NCBI RefSeq assembly: GCF_034259205.1
Contig: NZ_CP139487.1
Coordinates: 186,001-250,000 of the forward strand
From: Peredibacter starrii
GTDB lineage: Bacteria; Bdellovibrionota; Bacteriovoracia; Bacteriovoracales; Bacteriovoracaceae
Length of the DNA stretch: 64,000 nt
Direction of reading: 5' to 3'
This document shows, in pieces, positions 51,489 through 62,143 of the stretch (within the stretch, counting starts at the first letter, position 1; each line of letters starts with the position of its first letter). The position numbers and the translations under genes are program-made. The notes below the pieces were generated by a model. The model saw nothing but the letters and a program-made list of their open reading frames with translations, was not told the DNA's origin and searched no databases.

Positions 51489-53464
51489 GTATTTGGCGAA
51501 CAGTAGCTTCCCAGGAACTCAACAGTTCCATCTTGATAAGTTACTTTCAGATTGATTTTACCATCTTGGCCATACTCTTCTGCACCTTGGTTCTCACCTA
51601 CAACGATGATTTTGCGGCTCTTATCACCAAGTGAATCGTAGAACTTGCCATCGTTATCAAGGATCTGAGTATAAGTCACAAGTGACATACCAACTGACTC
51701 AGCTGCCACGTCTACTTTAAGTGCTTTCTTAGAAAGGTTCACCTGAACTAAACAACGGTTCCCAAGCTTCGCGCCTTCAAAGCGAGAAAGGATATAGCGC
51801 ATGAAATTCTCAGAAGGAACTTCAACGTTTGTATTTTCTTTCATACCAACAAAAACCGGCTCATCTTGGTGACCAAGTTCCAGATAACGACGAGCACCTA
51901 GAAGGGTCTTATCGAAGTCCATCTTATAAGTATGGTCATTTAGTTTCTTAGCAGTCTTATCTGTTGCAAATTGTTTAACCTGCTCAGATGAGATGATAAG
52001 TGGTGTCTTCTCCTGGCCAAGTAGATCTTCTTCAAACAGCTTCACTTCTTCATTTTTTACAGTTTCAAAAAAGTTAGCGTCGAAAGTAAGTTCTCTTTCA
52101 TGGATGTGGATAATTTTCGAAGTCACGTTACCGCGAGCATCTTTATAACTTAGAAGCGCATTTCCGGCCTTAACACCAACGAACAGTTGGTAACGGAAAT
52201 CCGATTCTTTTGTTTCATTCATTTCGCCATCAAGAGTCATAACCGCTGAGTATGGAACATCAAGGGTAACATCTTCAGTAGAATCATCCAGCTCGATAAG
52301 AACTGATCCGATTGGACCGCGTGACTCATATGGAGCAAGTAGCTTATTAAATTTTGATTCTTCAATGACTGGTACTGATACTGCGGCGTCTCCTTCTTCC
52401 ACAATCAGGTCAGTATTTGTTGGTGTGAATCCACGCTTCAACAATGTTACTGAACGATTCATGCGGGCAGAAGCGAGTTTATTTTGGATAGTCACTTCAC
52501 CGTGGCCATAATCTTGGATGGCCTCAGATAAATCATCTTGGAATCTTACTTCAAATCCAACTTCTGATTGAGTAGTCACGAAGTCTGTTCCTACTGCCTG
52601 GATAGTCAGGCGACTTGCGAGCGTTTTTGGAACAAGAAGTGCGTTCTTTTCAGAACTTGCGATCTCTTCTTGCTTAGGCGCTGGCTTAGCTTTAGTAGAA
52701 GATGTTGCTGGAGCTTTGTTACCTTGCACCGGTGTCTCAGATTTTTGAGTAGTCACTGTGCTTACCATTGGCATCGCCTGTGACTTGATATCGGCATTTA
52801 CTTGTGAGTAATCGAAGGCAACTAAATCATCAACAGATACTTCTTCTGAAACGTTGTCCACATTTTGTGTTTTATCCACATTGTTAACAACTTCATCTTT
52901 TGTTGGAATTTCTGGAATTGATGCTGGTTTCTGAGCGGCAACTTTTTCCTCTTCATCGTATTCGAAGAACGTCGGCTCAGCATCGCTTGATTGGATAGTC
53001 GAAACTTCATCAGATACTGGAGCGGCAGATTTTGCCACCATCGAAGTTTCAAGATCCTTATAAAGAGCAACCAGGTTCGTTTGAAGTGGTTGGTTCATTA
53101 CTACTGGGTGAAGTTTAACTGGCTCATAAAAAGGTAGTTCGTTCTTCGCCACTTTCTCTACTTTAAGTTCAGCTGGCTTTTGAACAACTACAACCACCGG
53201 CTTCTTAGCAACCGGCTTAACAACAGCAACCACAACTTCTTTCTTCACAACCGGGAACTTAATGTCCGCGAAGTGCATTTCAGGAGCAGCTACATCTACA
53301 GTGTCGTTTGATTTAAATGATGTCTCTGAGAAAAGAGCGAGGTAATCGCCAGAGATAGAAACGTCTTTCATTACTGGCATTGCAAAACGCAGGGCCACAG
53401 TACCTACGAAGAGGTACGCAGCAAGCGTAAAATAAGCAAACATCCTGTTAAGCATGAACGACAT
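51467..53464 (-). CDS. Membrane-anchored protein with TonB-like Lys/Pro/Val linker
   Basis: A 665-residue protein. An N-terminal transmembrane segment (about 9-30) is followed at about 70-105 by a TonB-like extended stretch (KKEVVVAVVKPVAKKPVVVVVQKPAELK). An acidic, low-complexity region reaches about residue 275, then beta-rich domains to the end (FVTTQSEVGFEVRFQ, SVLIELDDS, KINLKVTYQDGT). The layout suggests an inner-membrane anchor with a periplasm-spanning arm. No TonB C-terminal domain is recognised. The start is uncertain: the predicted transcript start lies 2 bases before the ATG at 53464. Confidence 0.55.
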   Translation of the reverse strand: MSFMLNRMFAYFTLAAYLFVGTVALRFAMPVMKDVSISGDYLALFSETSFKSNDTVDVAAPEMHFADIKFPVVKKEVVVAVVKPVAKKPVVVVVQKPAELKVEKVAKNELPFYEPVKLHPVVMNQPLQTNLVALYKDLETSMVAKSAAPVSDEVSTIQSSDAEPTFFEYDEEEKVAAQKPASIPEIPTKDEVVNNVDKTQNVDNVSEEVSVDDLVAFDYSQVNADIKSQAMPMVSTVTTQKSETPVQGNKAPATSSTKAKPAPKQEEIASSEKNALLVPKTLASRLTIQAVGTDFVTTQSEVGFEVRFQDDLSEAIQDYGHGEVTIQNKLASARMNRSVTLLKRGFTPTNTDLIVEEGDAAVSVPVIEESKFNKLLAPYESRGPIGSVLIELDDSTEDVTLDVPYSAVMTLDGEMNETKESDFRYQLFVGVKAGNALLSYKDARGNVTSKIIHIHERELTFDANFFETVKNEEVKLFEEDLLGQEKTPLIISSEQVKQFATDKTAKKLNDHTYKMDFDKTLLGARRYLELGHQDEPVFVGMKENTNVEVPSENFMRYILSRFEGAKLGNRCLVQVNLSKKALKVDVAAESVGMSLVTYTQILDNDGKFYDSLGDKSRKIIVVGENQGAEEYGQDGKINLKVTYQDGTVEFLGSYCSPNTYLVEQL

Positions 53465-53583
53465 ATGTGTTTATTTTATCTGAATTGCAAAATTTTCTCG
53501 TCACTCAAAAGTTGCCGGTCGCTATTTTCTGCTTATTCAAGTGCTGGAAATGTTGAGAATTTACTGAGTAGTCATGGGTAGCT

Positions 53584-53604
53584 GGCCTTGTTTTCCACAA
53601 GGCC
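53584..53604 (-). repeat. GC-rich hairpin after gene 53613-53966
   Basis: GGCCTTG and CAAGGCC (7 bp, extendable) surround a 7-base centre. No T tract follows on either strand, so it is an mRNA 3'-end hairpin or an operator rather than an intrinsic terminator. Confidence 0.5.
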
Positions 53605-53612
53605 GTGGATAA

Positions 53613-53966
53613 CTAGAGGGTCTTTGAGAGTTCGATGAAGTAGCAGGCGGTCTTATCACCTTTGATGCAATCCATTTCCAGAACTTCTTTGGTGATGTCC
53701 TTGTTCTCTTTCAAAATGCATTCGTGGTCCTCTTCTTTTGGACAACGCTTTTTGATTTCAGCGGCCTGTTTTTCCAACTGCACTTTGCGGGTGGCACTGG
53801 GTTCAGGCATTTTGCATTCTTCGCTTGGGTTTTTAACACATTCGATGGTGGCGCAGGCCTCTTCTACCTTTTGATCACAAAACTTCTGATGAACCGCTTT
53901 TGCGGCCTCAAGATCAAAGGCAAATGCTGTAGGGGCAAAGACGATTAAGAGGATCAGGAATTTCAT
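53613..53966 (-). CDS. Small secreted cysteine-rich protein
   Basis: A 117-residue protein with a signal peptide ending TAFA before FDLEAAK. The mature 100 residues hold eight cysteines spaced in pairs along predicted helices (FCDQKVEEACATIEC, EECKM, RCPKEEDHECIL, DCIKGDKTACYF), suggesting a disulfide-linked helical bundle. The start is set by AGGAG before ATG 53966. Family not recognised. Confidence 0.65.
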   Translation of the reverse strand: MKFLILLIVFAPTAFAFDLEAAKAVHQKFCDQKVEEACATIECVKNPSEECKMPEPSATRKVQLEKQAAEIKKRCPKEEDHECILKENKDITKEVLEMDCIKGDKTACYFIELSKTL

Positions 53967-53984
53967 AGGGACTCCTTTCATCTC

Positions 53985-54015
53985 ATCATATCGGCAGATT
54001 TTGGAAAAATGGCAA
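53985..54015 (-). promoter_or_regulatory. Promoter of the small cysteine-rich protein gene
   Basis: TATGAT (53990-53985) is a good -10; TTGCCA (54015-54010) would be the -35 but at a spacing of 19. The leader would be 12 bases. Confidence 0.4.
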
Positions 54016-54042
54016 AAAAAAACCCGTCCGAAGACGGGTTTT
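54014..54042 (-). terminator. Intrinsic terminator of the atp operon
   Basis: On the minus strand AACCCGTC, the stable tetraloop TTCG and GACGGGTT form an 8-bp stem extended by A-T pairs (54042-54021), followed by a long T tract. Confidence 0.92.
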
Positions 54043-54048
54043 AAAGAA

Positions 54049-54462
54049 TTACTTTAGGTTCGCAAGTCTTAAACGAAGCTCAGCTCTCTCCATCTTTCTG
54101 CGGAACTTGATAAGATCCACATCAGTTAGAGTTTCTTTGCCTGATAGACGATCATGGGCCTTGGCCTTTGCAGACTTAGCACGTTCAAGATCGATGTCTT
54201 CAGCACGCTCAGAAGTGAACGAAAGAATAGTTACTGTATCTTTTAAAACACGGCAAAGACCTGCAGTCACAGAAAAGTGACGAGTTCCCATTGGTGTTTT
54301 AGCAGTCAAAATTCCTGTGCTCAGCTCAGTAAGAATGTGAGTATGTTCAGGGAGAATGTTAATCTCCCCGCGAACTGTTGGAATCGTGATGTCGTTACAC
54401 TCAAGATCTTTAATCACTACACCCTTAGGCGTGAAAAGATTGAGTTTAAAGGCTGATGCCAT
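54049..54462 (-). CDS. atpC: ATP synthase epsilon subunit
   Basis: A 137-residue subunit: N-terminal beta sandwich (FKLNLFTPKGVVI, INILPEHTHILTELSTGIL) and C-terminal two-helix part with an A-rich ER pattern (RAKSAKAKAHDRL). It is the regulatory F1 stalk subunit and the last gene of the operon, two bases after atpD. Confidence 0.93.
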   Translation of the reverse strand: MASAFKLNLFTPKGVVIKDLECNDITIPTVRGEINILPEHTHILTELSTGILTAKTPMGTRHFSVTAGLCRVLKDTVTILSFTSERAEDIDLERAKSAKAKAHDRLSGKETLTDVDLIKFRRKMERAELRLRLANLK

Positions 54463-54464
54463 AA

Positions 54465-55895
<1,431 letters not shown>

Positions 55896-56765
55896 TTAAC
55901 CGTTTAGAGATTCAGCACCAGATACAACTTCGATTAGTTCGGTTGTAATTCTCGCCTGTCTCATCTTATTCATTTTTAGTGATAACTTTTTAATAACTTC
56001 TTTACTGTTCTTCGATGCGTTTTCCATCGCGTTCATACGAGAACCATGCTCAGAGGCAATGGCATCTAGAACACAAGTATAAACCGTAGTGAGATATACT
56101 TCTGGAACGAGAGTGTCCAGAATTTGCTCAGCACTTGGCTCATATTTAAAGTCATAAGGGTACTTAGACTTGATAGTTTCTTTATCAGAAGCTGATACCT
56201 GCATAGGTAGAAGCTGTCTAACTTTAGAATCGAATGCGATCGCAGAAATGAATGAGTTGTAAGCAACGTAAACCTTGCCTACCTCGCCGTTGATAAACAT
56301 AGCGCCCAGTTCATCGGCCACTTTACGAACTTCTTCATATGTCGGATCTGCTTTAGCGAAAGTGAACGTCTTTCCAGAGTTCACTTCTTTTTGAATCAGA
56401 TCACGAACTTTTTTACCAATGAAGAAGAACTTCAGATCTTCGTTTTTAGTTTCGGCAGTAAAGCGTCTGATAGTTTTTGCAAGTGATGAGTTATAACCAC
56501 CGCAAAGACCTTTATCAGATGAAATTACCAGAACCACAGATTTCGTATTTTCCTTCTGTGTGAAGTACTCATTCGTGTAGTTCGCGGCAAGTGCAGAGAC
56601 AGTTCTCACTGTCTCTTCCAGCTCGACCGAGTATGGACGAAGACCCAAGATACGGACCTGAGCTTTGTTCAACTTTGCAGCTGATACAAGCTTCATGGCC
56701 TTTGTGATCTTAAAAGTACCTTTGGTACTTTTGATCTTTTTCTTGAGTTCTTTAATATTTGCCAT
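55896..56765 (-). CDS. atpG: ATP synthase gamma subunit
   Basis: A 289-residue central-stalk subunit. The N- and C-terminal coiled-coil helices (IKSTKGTFKITKAMKLVSAAK and LKMNKMRQARITTELIEVVSGAESL) and the Rossmann-like middle with SDKGLCGGYNSS are canonical. It lies between atpA and atpD in the usual order. Confidence 0.97.
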   Translation of the reverse strand: MANIKELKKKIKSTKGTFKITKAMKLVSAAKLNKAQVRILGLRPYSVELEETVRTVSALAANYTNEYFTQKENTKSVVLVISSDKGLCGGYNSSLAKTIRRFTAETKNEDLKFFFIGKKVRDLIQKEVNSGKTFTFAKADPTYEEVRKVADELGAMFINGEVGKVYVAYNSFISAIAFDSKVRQLLPMQVSASDKETIKSKYPYDFKYEPSAEQILDTLVPEVYLTTVYTCVLDAIASEHGSRMNAMENASKNSKEVIKKLSLKMNKMRQARITTELIEVVSGAESLNG

Positions 56766-56783
56766 GGTCTTTAATCCTTAAAA

Positions 56784-58298
56784 TTAAGCCTTGTAGCTAG
56801 CAACGAAGTTCTTAACGATTTCTACAACCTTAGACTCGTTCTCAGCAGACATTTGCTTCTCAGCTCTCATAGCGTTCATAAGATCAGCGTGACGAGAGTT
56901 AAGAGTAGCAAGAAGGTCTTTTTCTACCTGTTGAATTTTGTTCACAGGGATTGCATCGAAGAAACCTTTAGTAGCAGCAAAGATAGATACCGATTGATCG
57001 ATAACATCCATTGGTGAGTACTGACCTTGCTTAAGAAGTTCAACAAGACGAGCACCACGGTTAAGCTGACGTTGAGTCGCTTCATCTAGGTCAGAACCGA
57101 ACTGAGCGAAGGCCGCAAGTTCACGGTATTGAGCAAGATCAAGACGAAGAGTACCAGCAACTTTTTTCATTGCTTTAATTTGAGCAGAACCACCAACTCG
57201 AGAAACCGAAAGACCAACGTTTACCGCTGGACGGATACCAGAGTTGAAAAGATCTGATTCAAGGTAGATCTGACCATCTGTAATCGAAATTACGTTTGTT
57301 GGAATGTATGCAGCTACGTCACCTTCTTGAGTTTCGATGATTGGAAGAGCTGTAAGAGATCCAGCACCTAGTTCATCGTTAACTTTACAAGCACGCTCTA
57401 GAAGACGTGAGTGAATATAGAATACGTCCCCTGGGAATGCTTCACGTCCTGGCGGACGACGAAGAAGAAGTGAAAGCTGACGGTAAGCTTGTGATTGTTT
57501 TGTTAAGTCATCGTACACGATAAGCGCGTGCTTACCTTGGTCACGGTAGTACTCACCCATAGTAGCACCAGTATATGGAGCTAGGTATTGAAGAGGGGCT
57601 GAGTGAGAAGCAGTTGCTGAAACGATGATTGTGTACTCAAGAGCACCAGCTTCAAGAAGCTTTTGGTAAACCTGACGTACTGTAGATTGTTTCTGGCCGA
57701 TAGCTACGTAAACGCAAACTACGCCTTTACCTTTTTGGTTAATGATAGTGTCAACGGCAACTGCTGTTTTACCAGTCTTACGGTCACCAATGATAAGCTC
57801 ACGCTGACCACGACCGATTGGGATCATGGCGTCGATTGCTTTAATACCAGTCTGCATTGGCTCGTGAACTGATTTACGAGCAATAATTCCTGGAGCTTTA
57901 ACTTCAACGTTACGGAAGTTAGTAGCTTTAATTTCACCCTGACCATCGATTGGCTCACCGATTGCGTTTACTACGCGACCAAGTAGAGCGTCACCAACTG
58001 GAACAGATACGATTTTTTCTGTACGCTTAACTGTTGAGCCTTCTTTAATTGTTTCGTCGTTACCAAGAACCACGATACCAACGTTGTTAGCTTCAAGGTT
58101 AAGAACCATTCCTTTAACTCCGCCTTCGAACTCAACAAGCTCGCCGGCCAGAACGTTTTTTAAACCAAATACGCGGGCCACACCGTCACCAATTGTGAGG
58201 ACTGTCCCAATTTCGTTCATCTGAAGGCGCGATTCAAAGTTTGCAATTCGCTCTTTGATGATGCCTGTGATTTCTTCAGGTCTGATTGATGTACTCAT
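56784..58298 (-). CDS. atpA: ATP synthase alpha subunit
   Basis: A 504-residue non-catalytic nucleotide-binding subunit. GDRKTGKTA is the P-loop, [45 protein letters not shown] is the family signature region, and the N-terminal delta-binding helix [14 protein letters not shown] is present. It starts 29 bases after atpH. Confidence 0.98.
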   Translation of the reverse strand: MSTSIRPEEITGIIKERIANFESRLQMNEIGTVLTIGDGVARVFGLKNVLAGELVEFEGGVKGMVLNLEANNVGIVVLGNDETIKEGSTVKRTEKIVSVPVGDALLGRVVNAIGEPIDGQGEIKATNFRNVEVKAPGIIARKSVHEPMQTGIKAIDAMIPIGRGQRELIIGDRKTGKTAVAVDTIINQKGKGVVCVYVAIGQKQSTVRQVYQKLLEAGALEYTIIVSATASHSAPLQYLAPYTGATMGEYYRDQGKHALIVYDDLTKQSQAYRQLSLLLRRPPGREAFPGDVFYIHSRLLERACKVNDELGAGSLTALPIIETQEGDVAAYIPTNVISITDGQIYLESDLFNSGIRPAVNVGLSVSRVGGSAQIKAMKKVAGTLRLDLAQYRELAAFAQFGSDLDEATQRQLNRGARLVELLKQGQYSPMDVIDQSVSIFAATKGFFDAIPVNKIQQVEKDLLATLNSRHADLMNAMRAEKQMSAENESKVVEIVKNFVASYKA

Positions 58299-58327
58299 CT
58301 AAAATCCCTTCCCTTTTTCTGGGTTAA

Positions 58328-58867
58328 TTATTCGCTAAGAATTGATTGTTTAAATTGTTCTAACTGATTGTCTAAAGAAGCATCTAATTGAAGATCTTCT
58401 ACAGTCACTTTGTAACCAGCAGATAAATTACTGTTTTGAACGTAATTTAGAGATGGTTCGCGACCAAGTTTATTCTTCAAGAATGATTCGATTTTAGCTT
58501 TGAAAGCAGGATCAATCTGAGCATCAGAGCCTTCGATTGTGCCTTTCATGAAACCACGGCGGTCATCGTCCATAACGATCACTTCTTTGATGATCAATGG
58601 AAGAATGCCAATACGCTTTTCATCGATCAGGAACTTCACAGTTTCTGTCGTGATTGCAGAAAGAGAAAGCTTCTTCGCAACTTCTACGAATACAGTTTTC
58701 TTCTCTTCAAGCGTGAAAAGCTCGAGGAACAATACGTTCTCAAGCTCATTTGATTTGTTAATTACTTCTGTAAGCTTTGTAAGCTCGTCAGCGATGTTAA
58801 CTTTATTATCATCGCCAAGCTCAAGAAGTGATTTCGCGTAAACGCGAGCTACTGCTTGTTCTTTCAT
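58328..58867 (-). CDS. atpH: ATP synthase delta subunit
   Basis: A 179-residue peripheral-stalk subunit. It begins with the helical N-domain (ARVYAKSLLELG) and ends with the C-terminal signature region YKVTVEDLQLDASLDNQLEQF. It joins the b subunits to the top of F1. The start is three bases from the b gene. Confidence 0.9.
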   Translation of the reverse strand: MKEQAVARVYAKSLLELGDDNKVNIADELTKLTEVINKSNELENVLFLELFTLEEKKTVFVEVAKKLSLSAITTETVKFLIDEKRIGILPLIIKEVIVMDDDRRGFMKGTIEGSDAQIDPAFKAKIESFLKNKLGREPSLNYVQNSNLSAGYKVTVEDLQLDASLDNQLEQFKQSILSE

Positions 58868-58870
58868 ATC

Positions 58871-59422
58871 TTAGAGCCCTTTCAAAAGTTTCGAAGAAAC
58901 TTTAGATTGATAGTCTTTATTGGTCTTAATTGTAGATTTTGTTTTAGCGATTACTTCGTTCAGAAGTTCAGCATTAAGCTCGTCCATTGCGGCCTTCTTA
59001 TCAGCTTGAAGCTTAAGATTTGCATCTGATTTAAGTTTTTGTGTTCTCTCATCAGTTTCACGAGAAAGATTTTTTTCAAAGGCCAGAACTTCGTTCTCAG
59101 CTTGAGCGTGAATGGCTTTAACTTCGTTAGCAACGTTGGCCGCTTTTCTCTCTTCAGACTCAAGAAGCATTTTTGCTTCCTTCGACTTAAGATTCACGCG
59201 CTCAATTGTGTTAGCGATGTCATCAGATTGTTTGTTGAAGTATGCAGCTAGAGGACCTTTAAGTTTCCAAGCAAGAACACCAAGAAGGATCGCAACGTTT
59301 ACTGCAGGAGCGATAAGATCTGTAATTGAACTGTGGTGACCTTCACCGTGACCGCCGCCAGCTGCAAGAGCTTTAGTGGCGAAACCAAGAGCGATAAAAG
59401 CGTAAGCTGTCCAGAAACGCAT
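58871..59422 (-). CDS. atpF: ATP synthase b subunit with N-terminal signal-like and His-rich segment
   Basis: A 183-residue b subunit. A first hydrophobic segment (about 1-20, ending LAAGGGH) looks like a signal peptide and is followed by a Gly/His stretch GGGHGEGHHSS. The membrane helix (about 35-55, VNVAILLGVLAWKLKG) and a long charged coiled coil follow. The signal-like extension occurs in b subunits of deltaproteobacteria-like groups. It pairs with the b' subunit encoded just upstream. Confidence 0.85.
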   Translation of the reverse strand: MRFWTAYAFIALGFATKALAAGGGHGEGHHSSITDLIAPAVNVAILLGVLAWKLKGPLAAYFNKQSDDIANTIERVNLKSKEAKMLLESEERKAANVANEVKAIHAQAENEVLAFEKNLSRETDERTQKLKSDANLKLQADKKAAMDELNAELLNEVIAKTKSTIKTNKDYQSKVSSKLLKGL

Positions 59423-59430
59423 ATTTTTCC

Positions 59431-59874
59431 TTATTGAAGAATCTTATTAACGAGTGATTGAGAAAGTGCTTCAGCTTCAGCAAGGTATTGACCTTTGTTG
59501 CTAGCAATTTCTTTTGAGAAGTCATTACGAGACTGATCAACGTAAGCGTTAACTTCTTTCTCAGTTTGCTTGTACTGGTCTGTATACTTCTGAGTGATCG
59601 ATTGTTTTTTCTCGATAGAAGTTTTTAGTGATGAACTATTAGCTTCATTGATTTTCGCCTGATAATCAGACTGCATCTTCTGAACCTTTTCGATAGTTTC
59701 ATCAGCTACGTTATCAAGCTTCACAGTTTTTTCTTCGCGAGTTGTTAGCACTTCTTGCAACTTTCCTAAGAACAAGAAATGAGCAATCACGAACACAATT
59801 GTGATGATAACAAATTGAGGGACAAGAGAAGAATCCACACCTAGTTGTGTGAAGATGGCGGTAAACGTTTCCAT
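59431..59874 (-). CDS. atpX: ATP synthase b' subunit
   Basis: A 147-residue protein with one membrane helix (about 19-38, PQFVIITIVFVIAHFLFLG) and a coiled coil of about 105 residues containing LTTREEKTVKLDNVADET. Position and size indicate the second peripheral-stalk subunit. It is the first gene of the atp cluster, 86 bases after the bactofilin gene. The F0 a and c subunit genes are not in this operon. Confidence 0.85.
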   Translation of the reverse strand: METFTAIFTQLGVDSSLVPQFVIITIVFVIAHFLFLGKLQEVLTTREEKTVKLDNVADETIEKVQKMQSDYQAKINEANSSSLKTSIEKKQSITQKYTDQYKQTEKEVNAYVDQSRNDFSKEIASNKGQYLAEAEALSQSLVNKILQ

Positions 59875-59917
59875 AGGTTAAACCTTAAAAATGAAGCGAA
59901 TTTAATTGAGCAGTAAT

Positions 59918-59946
59918 TTTTTAAGGTATAGGGGCTATTTCGTCAA
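59918..59946 (-). promoter_or_regulatory. Candidate promoter of the atp operon
   Basis: TTGACG (59946-59941), 17-base spacer, TAAAAA (59923-59918) on the minus strand in the bactofilin-atp gap. Confidence 0.45.
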
Positions 59947-59960
59947 TGGAAATGGGGGGT

Positions 59961-60296
59961 CTATTTTTTGTCTTTCATCTTAGTAATTCCGTGGAAAATA
60001 ACCCCTTCTTCCACGATCAAACTTGGACTGGTTACAGTCCCTTCAAATCGTGCTGGGCGTCGAATTTCCACGCGTGAAGAAGCTTTAATCGTGCCCTTCA
60101 CGGAACCAGAAATGATCACAATATTGGCATTGATATCGGCGTTGATAACGGCGCCTTCGGAAATGATCAGCGTGTCATTTGAAAAGATACTGCCGTTTAC
60201 GTACCCAGCGATACGGACAGTACCGCTGAATGATAGGTTACCTTCAAATTTGCAACCCTCTTCGATGATGGCGCAAATATCGTTCTTTTTAGCCAA
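59961..60296 (-). CDS. Bactofilin
   Basis: A 111-residue cytoskeletal protein. A short N-terminus precedes the repeated beta-helix rungs of the family (EGNLSFSGTVRIAGYVNGSI, AVINADINANIVIISGSVKGTI, RVEIRRPARFEGTVTSPSLIVEEGVIFHG). Bactofilins polymerise without nucleotides. In Myxococcus they help position the ParABS system, which fits its place 16 bases after parB. Confidence 0.93.
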   Translation of the reverse strand: MAKKNDICAIIEEGCKFEGNLSFSGTVRIAGYVNGSIFSNDTLIISEGAVINADINANIVIISGSVKGTIKASSRVEIRRPARFEGTVTSPSLIVEEGVIFHGITKMKDKK

Positions 60297-60311
60297 AAAA
60301 GTCTCTCCCGA

Positions 60312-61247
60312 CTATTTCATGAGATAAGCAAATATATCATTAAATTCGGCTTCGTTGCTGAATTTAATTGTGATTTCGCCGGCCCCATTCTTTTTTGCTT
60401 TCACATCGAAGTGGTAACCAGTTTTTTGCTCAAGCTTATTTCTAAGCTGTGTATATTGCTCAGCTATAAATTTATTATCATCTGACTTCTTCGAAGGTTT
60501 CTTCGACTTTTTTGCCAGCTCTTCCAGTTCACGAACTGAAAGGCCCTTAGCGATTACTTCGTTCGCTAAACGCTTCACTGATTCATCGTCACCGATTGAA
60601 ACCAGGATCTTGGCGTGGCCAAAAGAAAGAAGTTCTTTTTGAAGAGAAACAATCACGTCTTTTGGAAGTTTAAGAATACGAAGGAAGTTAGCAATTGTAG
60701 AACGCTCTTTCCCGATCTTCTTTGCCACTTCTTCCTGAGTAAGTTCGAACTCATTCATAAGTTGGAAGTAAGCAAGTGCTTCTTCCACGCAGTTTAGATC
60801 TGAACGTTGAACGTTTTCGATGATCGACATCACCAGGATATCTTTCTTCGTCGCGCGTTTCACGATTACAGGGATTTTCGTAAGACCAGCTAGGCGAGAA
60901 GCACGGTAACGTCTCTCCCCCGCTACGATCTCAAATGCGCCTTCTTTTTCAACAACGATGATCGGTTGGATTACGCCGTTTTCTTTGATCGATTCAGAAA
61001 GCTCAAGAAGATCCTTCTCTTTGAAGATCTTACGGGGCTGAGCTTTGTTAGGAACGATCTTATCAACTTCAACCAGCATAGGTTGAGTTTCAATTTGAAT
61101 TTCTTTTTTAGGAGCAGCAGCAGGCGCTTGTTGGGCGGCAGCTGGTTCTATAGGGGCGGCTTTTTCAGGAGCATCAGCGTATGCGGCCGGGCTGTTCCCT
61201 AGAAGTGCGGCCATTCCTCTTCCGAGTTGTGGTTTATTCTTTTGCAT
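60312..61247 (-). CDS. parB: Chromosome partitioning protein ParB
   Basis: A 311-residue ParB/Spo0J protein. A Pro/Ala-rich N-terminus is followed by the CTPase region PNKAQPRKIF and ENGVIQPIIV, the GERRYRASRLAG box, and the helix-turn-helix TQEEVAKKIGKERSTIANFLRILKLP. It binds parS, and a candidate site lies within rsmG, about 1 kb away. It follows parA by ten bases. Confidence 0.96.
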   Translation of the reverse strand: MQKNKPQLGRGMAALLGNSPAAYADAPEKAAPIEPAAAQQAPAAAPKKEIQIETQPMLVEVDKIVPNKAQPRKIFKEKDLLELSESIKENGVIQPIIVVEKEGAFEIVAGERRYRASRLAGLTKIPVIVKRATKKDILVMSIIENVQRSDLNCVEEALAYFQLMNEFELTQEEVAKKIGKERSTIANFLRILKLPKDVIVSLQKELLSFGHAKILVSIGDDESVKRLANEVIAKGLSVRELEELAKKSKKPSKKSDDNKFIAEQYTQLRNKLEQKTGYHFDVKAKKNGAGEITIKFSNEAEFNDIFAYLMK

Positions 61248-61257
61248 AAATCATCTC

Positions 61258-62106
61258 CTAAGGTTGAACCTGGTAATCCTCAAATTTTGGGATCTGCTGG
61301 TTAAGCGGCATTTTCACCTGATTTGCAACTTCAGGTTTCTTCTCTGACTTCAAAATAATTTCGCGCGCGAGAGATAGATATGCTTCACTTCCCTTTGAAG
61401 TAATATCGTAAAGAATGATTGGCTTACCGAATGAAGTACATTCAGAAAGCTTCACGTTTCTCGGAATGATTGATTTAAGAATGTCGTCCTTGAAGTGGGT
61501 CATAAGATCATTCGCCACTAGCTTACAAAGATTGTTACGTGAATCGTACATCGTAAGCAGGATACCTTCGAGAGTCAGCTTCGGGTTAAGCGAAGCACGG
61601 ATAAGTCTCACAGTATTTAAAAGCTGTGAAAGACCTTCCATCGCAAGATATTCTGTCTGCATCGGAACTAGATAAGTGTGAGCAGCAGTGAATGCGTTCA
61701 CAGTTAATAAGTTAAGTGATGGAGCACAGTCGATGATGATGTAATCGTATTTGCTGTGAAGAGCTTCAAGAGCAACTTTCAACTTTGATTCACGAGCAAA
61801 CATATGAACTAGTTCTAGCTCAGCACCAACAAGGTCATTGTTAGATGGACAAAGATCTAGAAGTGGAAGTTCAGTTTTATAGATACAGTTATCGAAGCTT
61901 TCTTCGTTAATAAGAGCGTGATAAACGTTGGCCTTGGCGAACGTTTCCTTCTCTACACCCAAGCACGAACTTGCGTTTCCTTGCGGATCCAGGTCAATCA
62001 GAAGCGTGCGCTTTTCTGCTGCAGCGAGACATGCACTTAAGTTGACTGAAGTAGTCGTCTTTCCGACGCCACCTTTTTGGTTCGCGATTGCAATGATTTT
62101 AGCCAT
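61258..62106 (-). CDS. parA: Chromosome partitioning ATPase ParA
   Basis: A 282-residue Soj-type ATPase. IAIANQKGGVGKTTTSVNLSACLA carries the deviant Walker A with its signature lysine, LIDLDPQGNASSCLG is Walker A', and DYIIIDCAPSLNLLTVNA is Walker B. It moves ParB-parS complexes during segregation. A tail of about 30 residues extends beyond the fold. It follows rsmG by 37 bases. Confidence 0.96.
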   Translation of the reverse strand: MAKIIAIANQKGGVGKTTTSVNLSACLAAAEKRTLLIDLDPQGNASSCLGVEKETFAKANVYHALINEESFDNCIYKTELPLLDLCPSNNDLVGAELELVHMFARESKLKVALEALHSKYDYIIIDCAPSLNLLTVNAFTAAHTYLVPMQTEYLAMEGLSQLLNTVRLIRASLNPKLTLEGILLTMYDSRNNLCKLVANDLMTHFKDDILKSIIPRNVKLSECTSFGKPIILYDITSKGSEAYLSLAREIILKSEKKPEVANQVKMPLNQQIPKFEDYQVQP

Positions 62107-62143
62107 TTAGATCCTCACGAGAATTGTTTTTGAACCCTTATTT

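Noticed and set aside
53584-53604. Hairpin as intrinsic terminator
   Set aside because: No T tract follows the stem on either strand.
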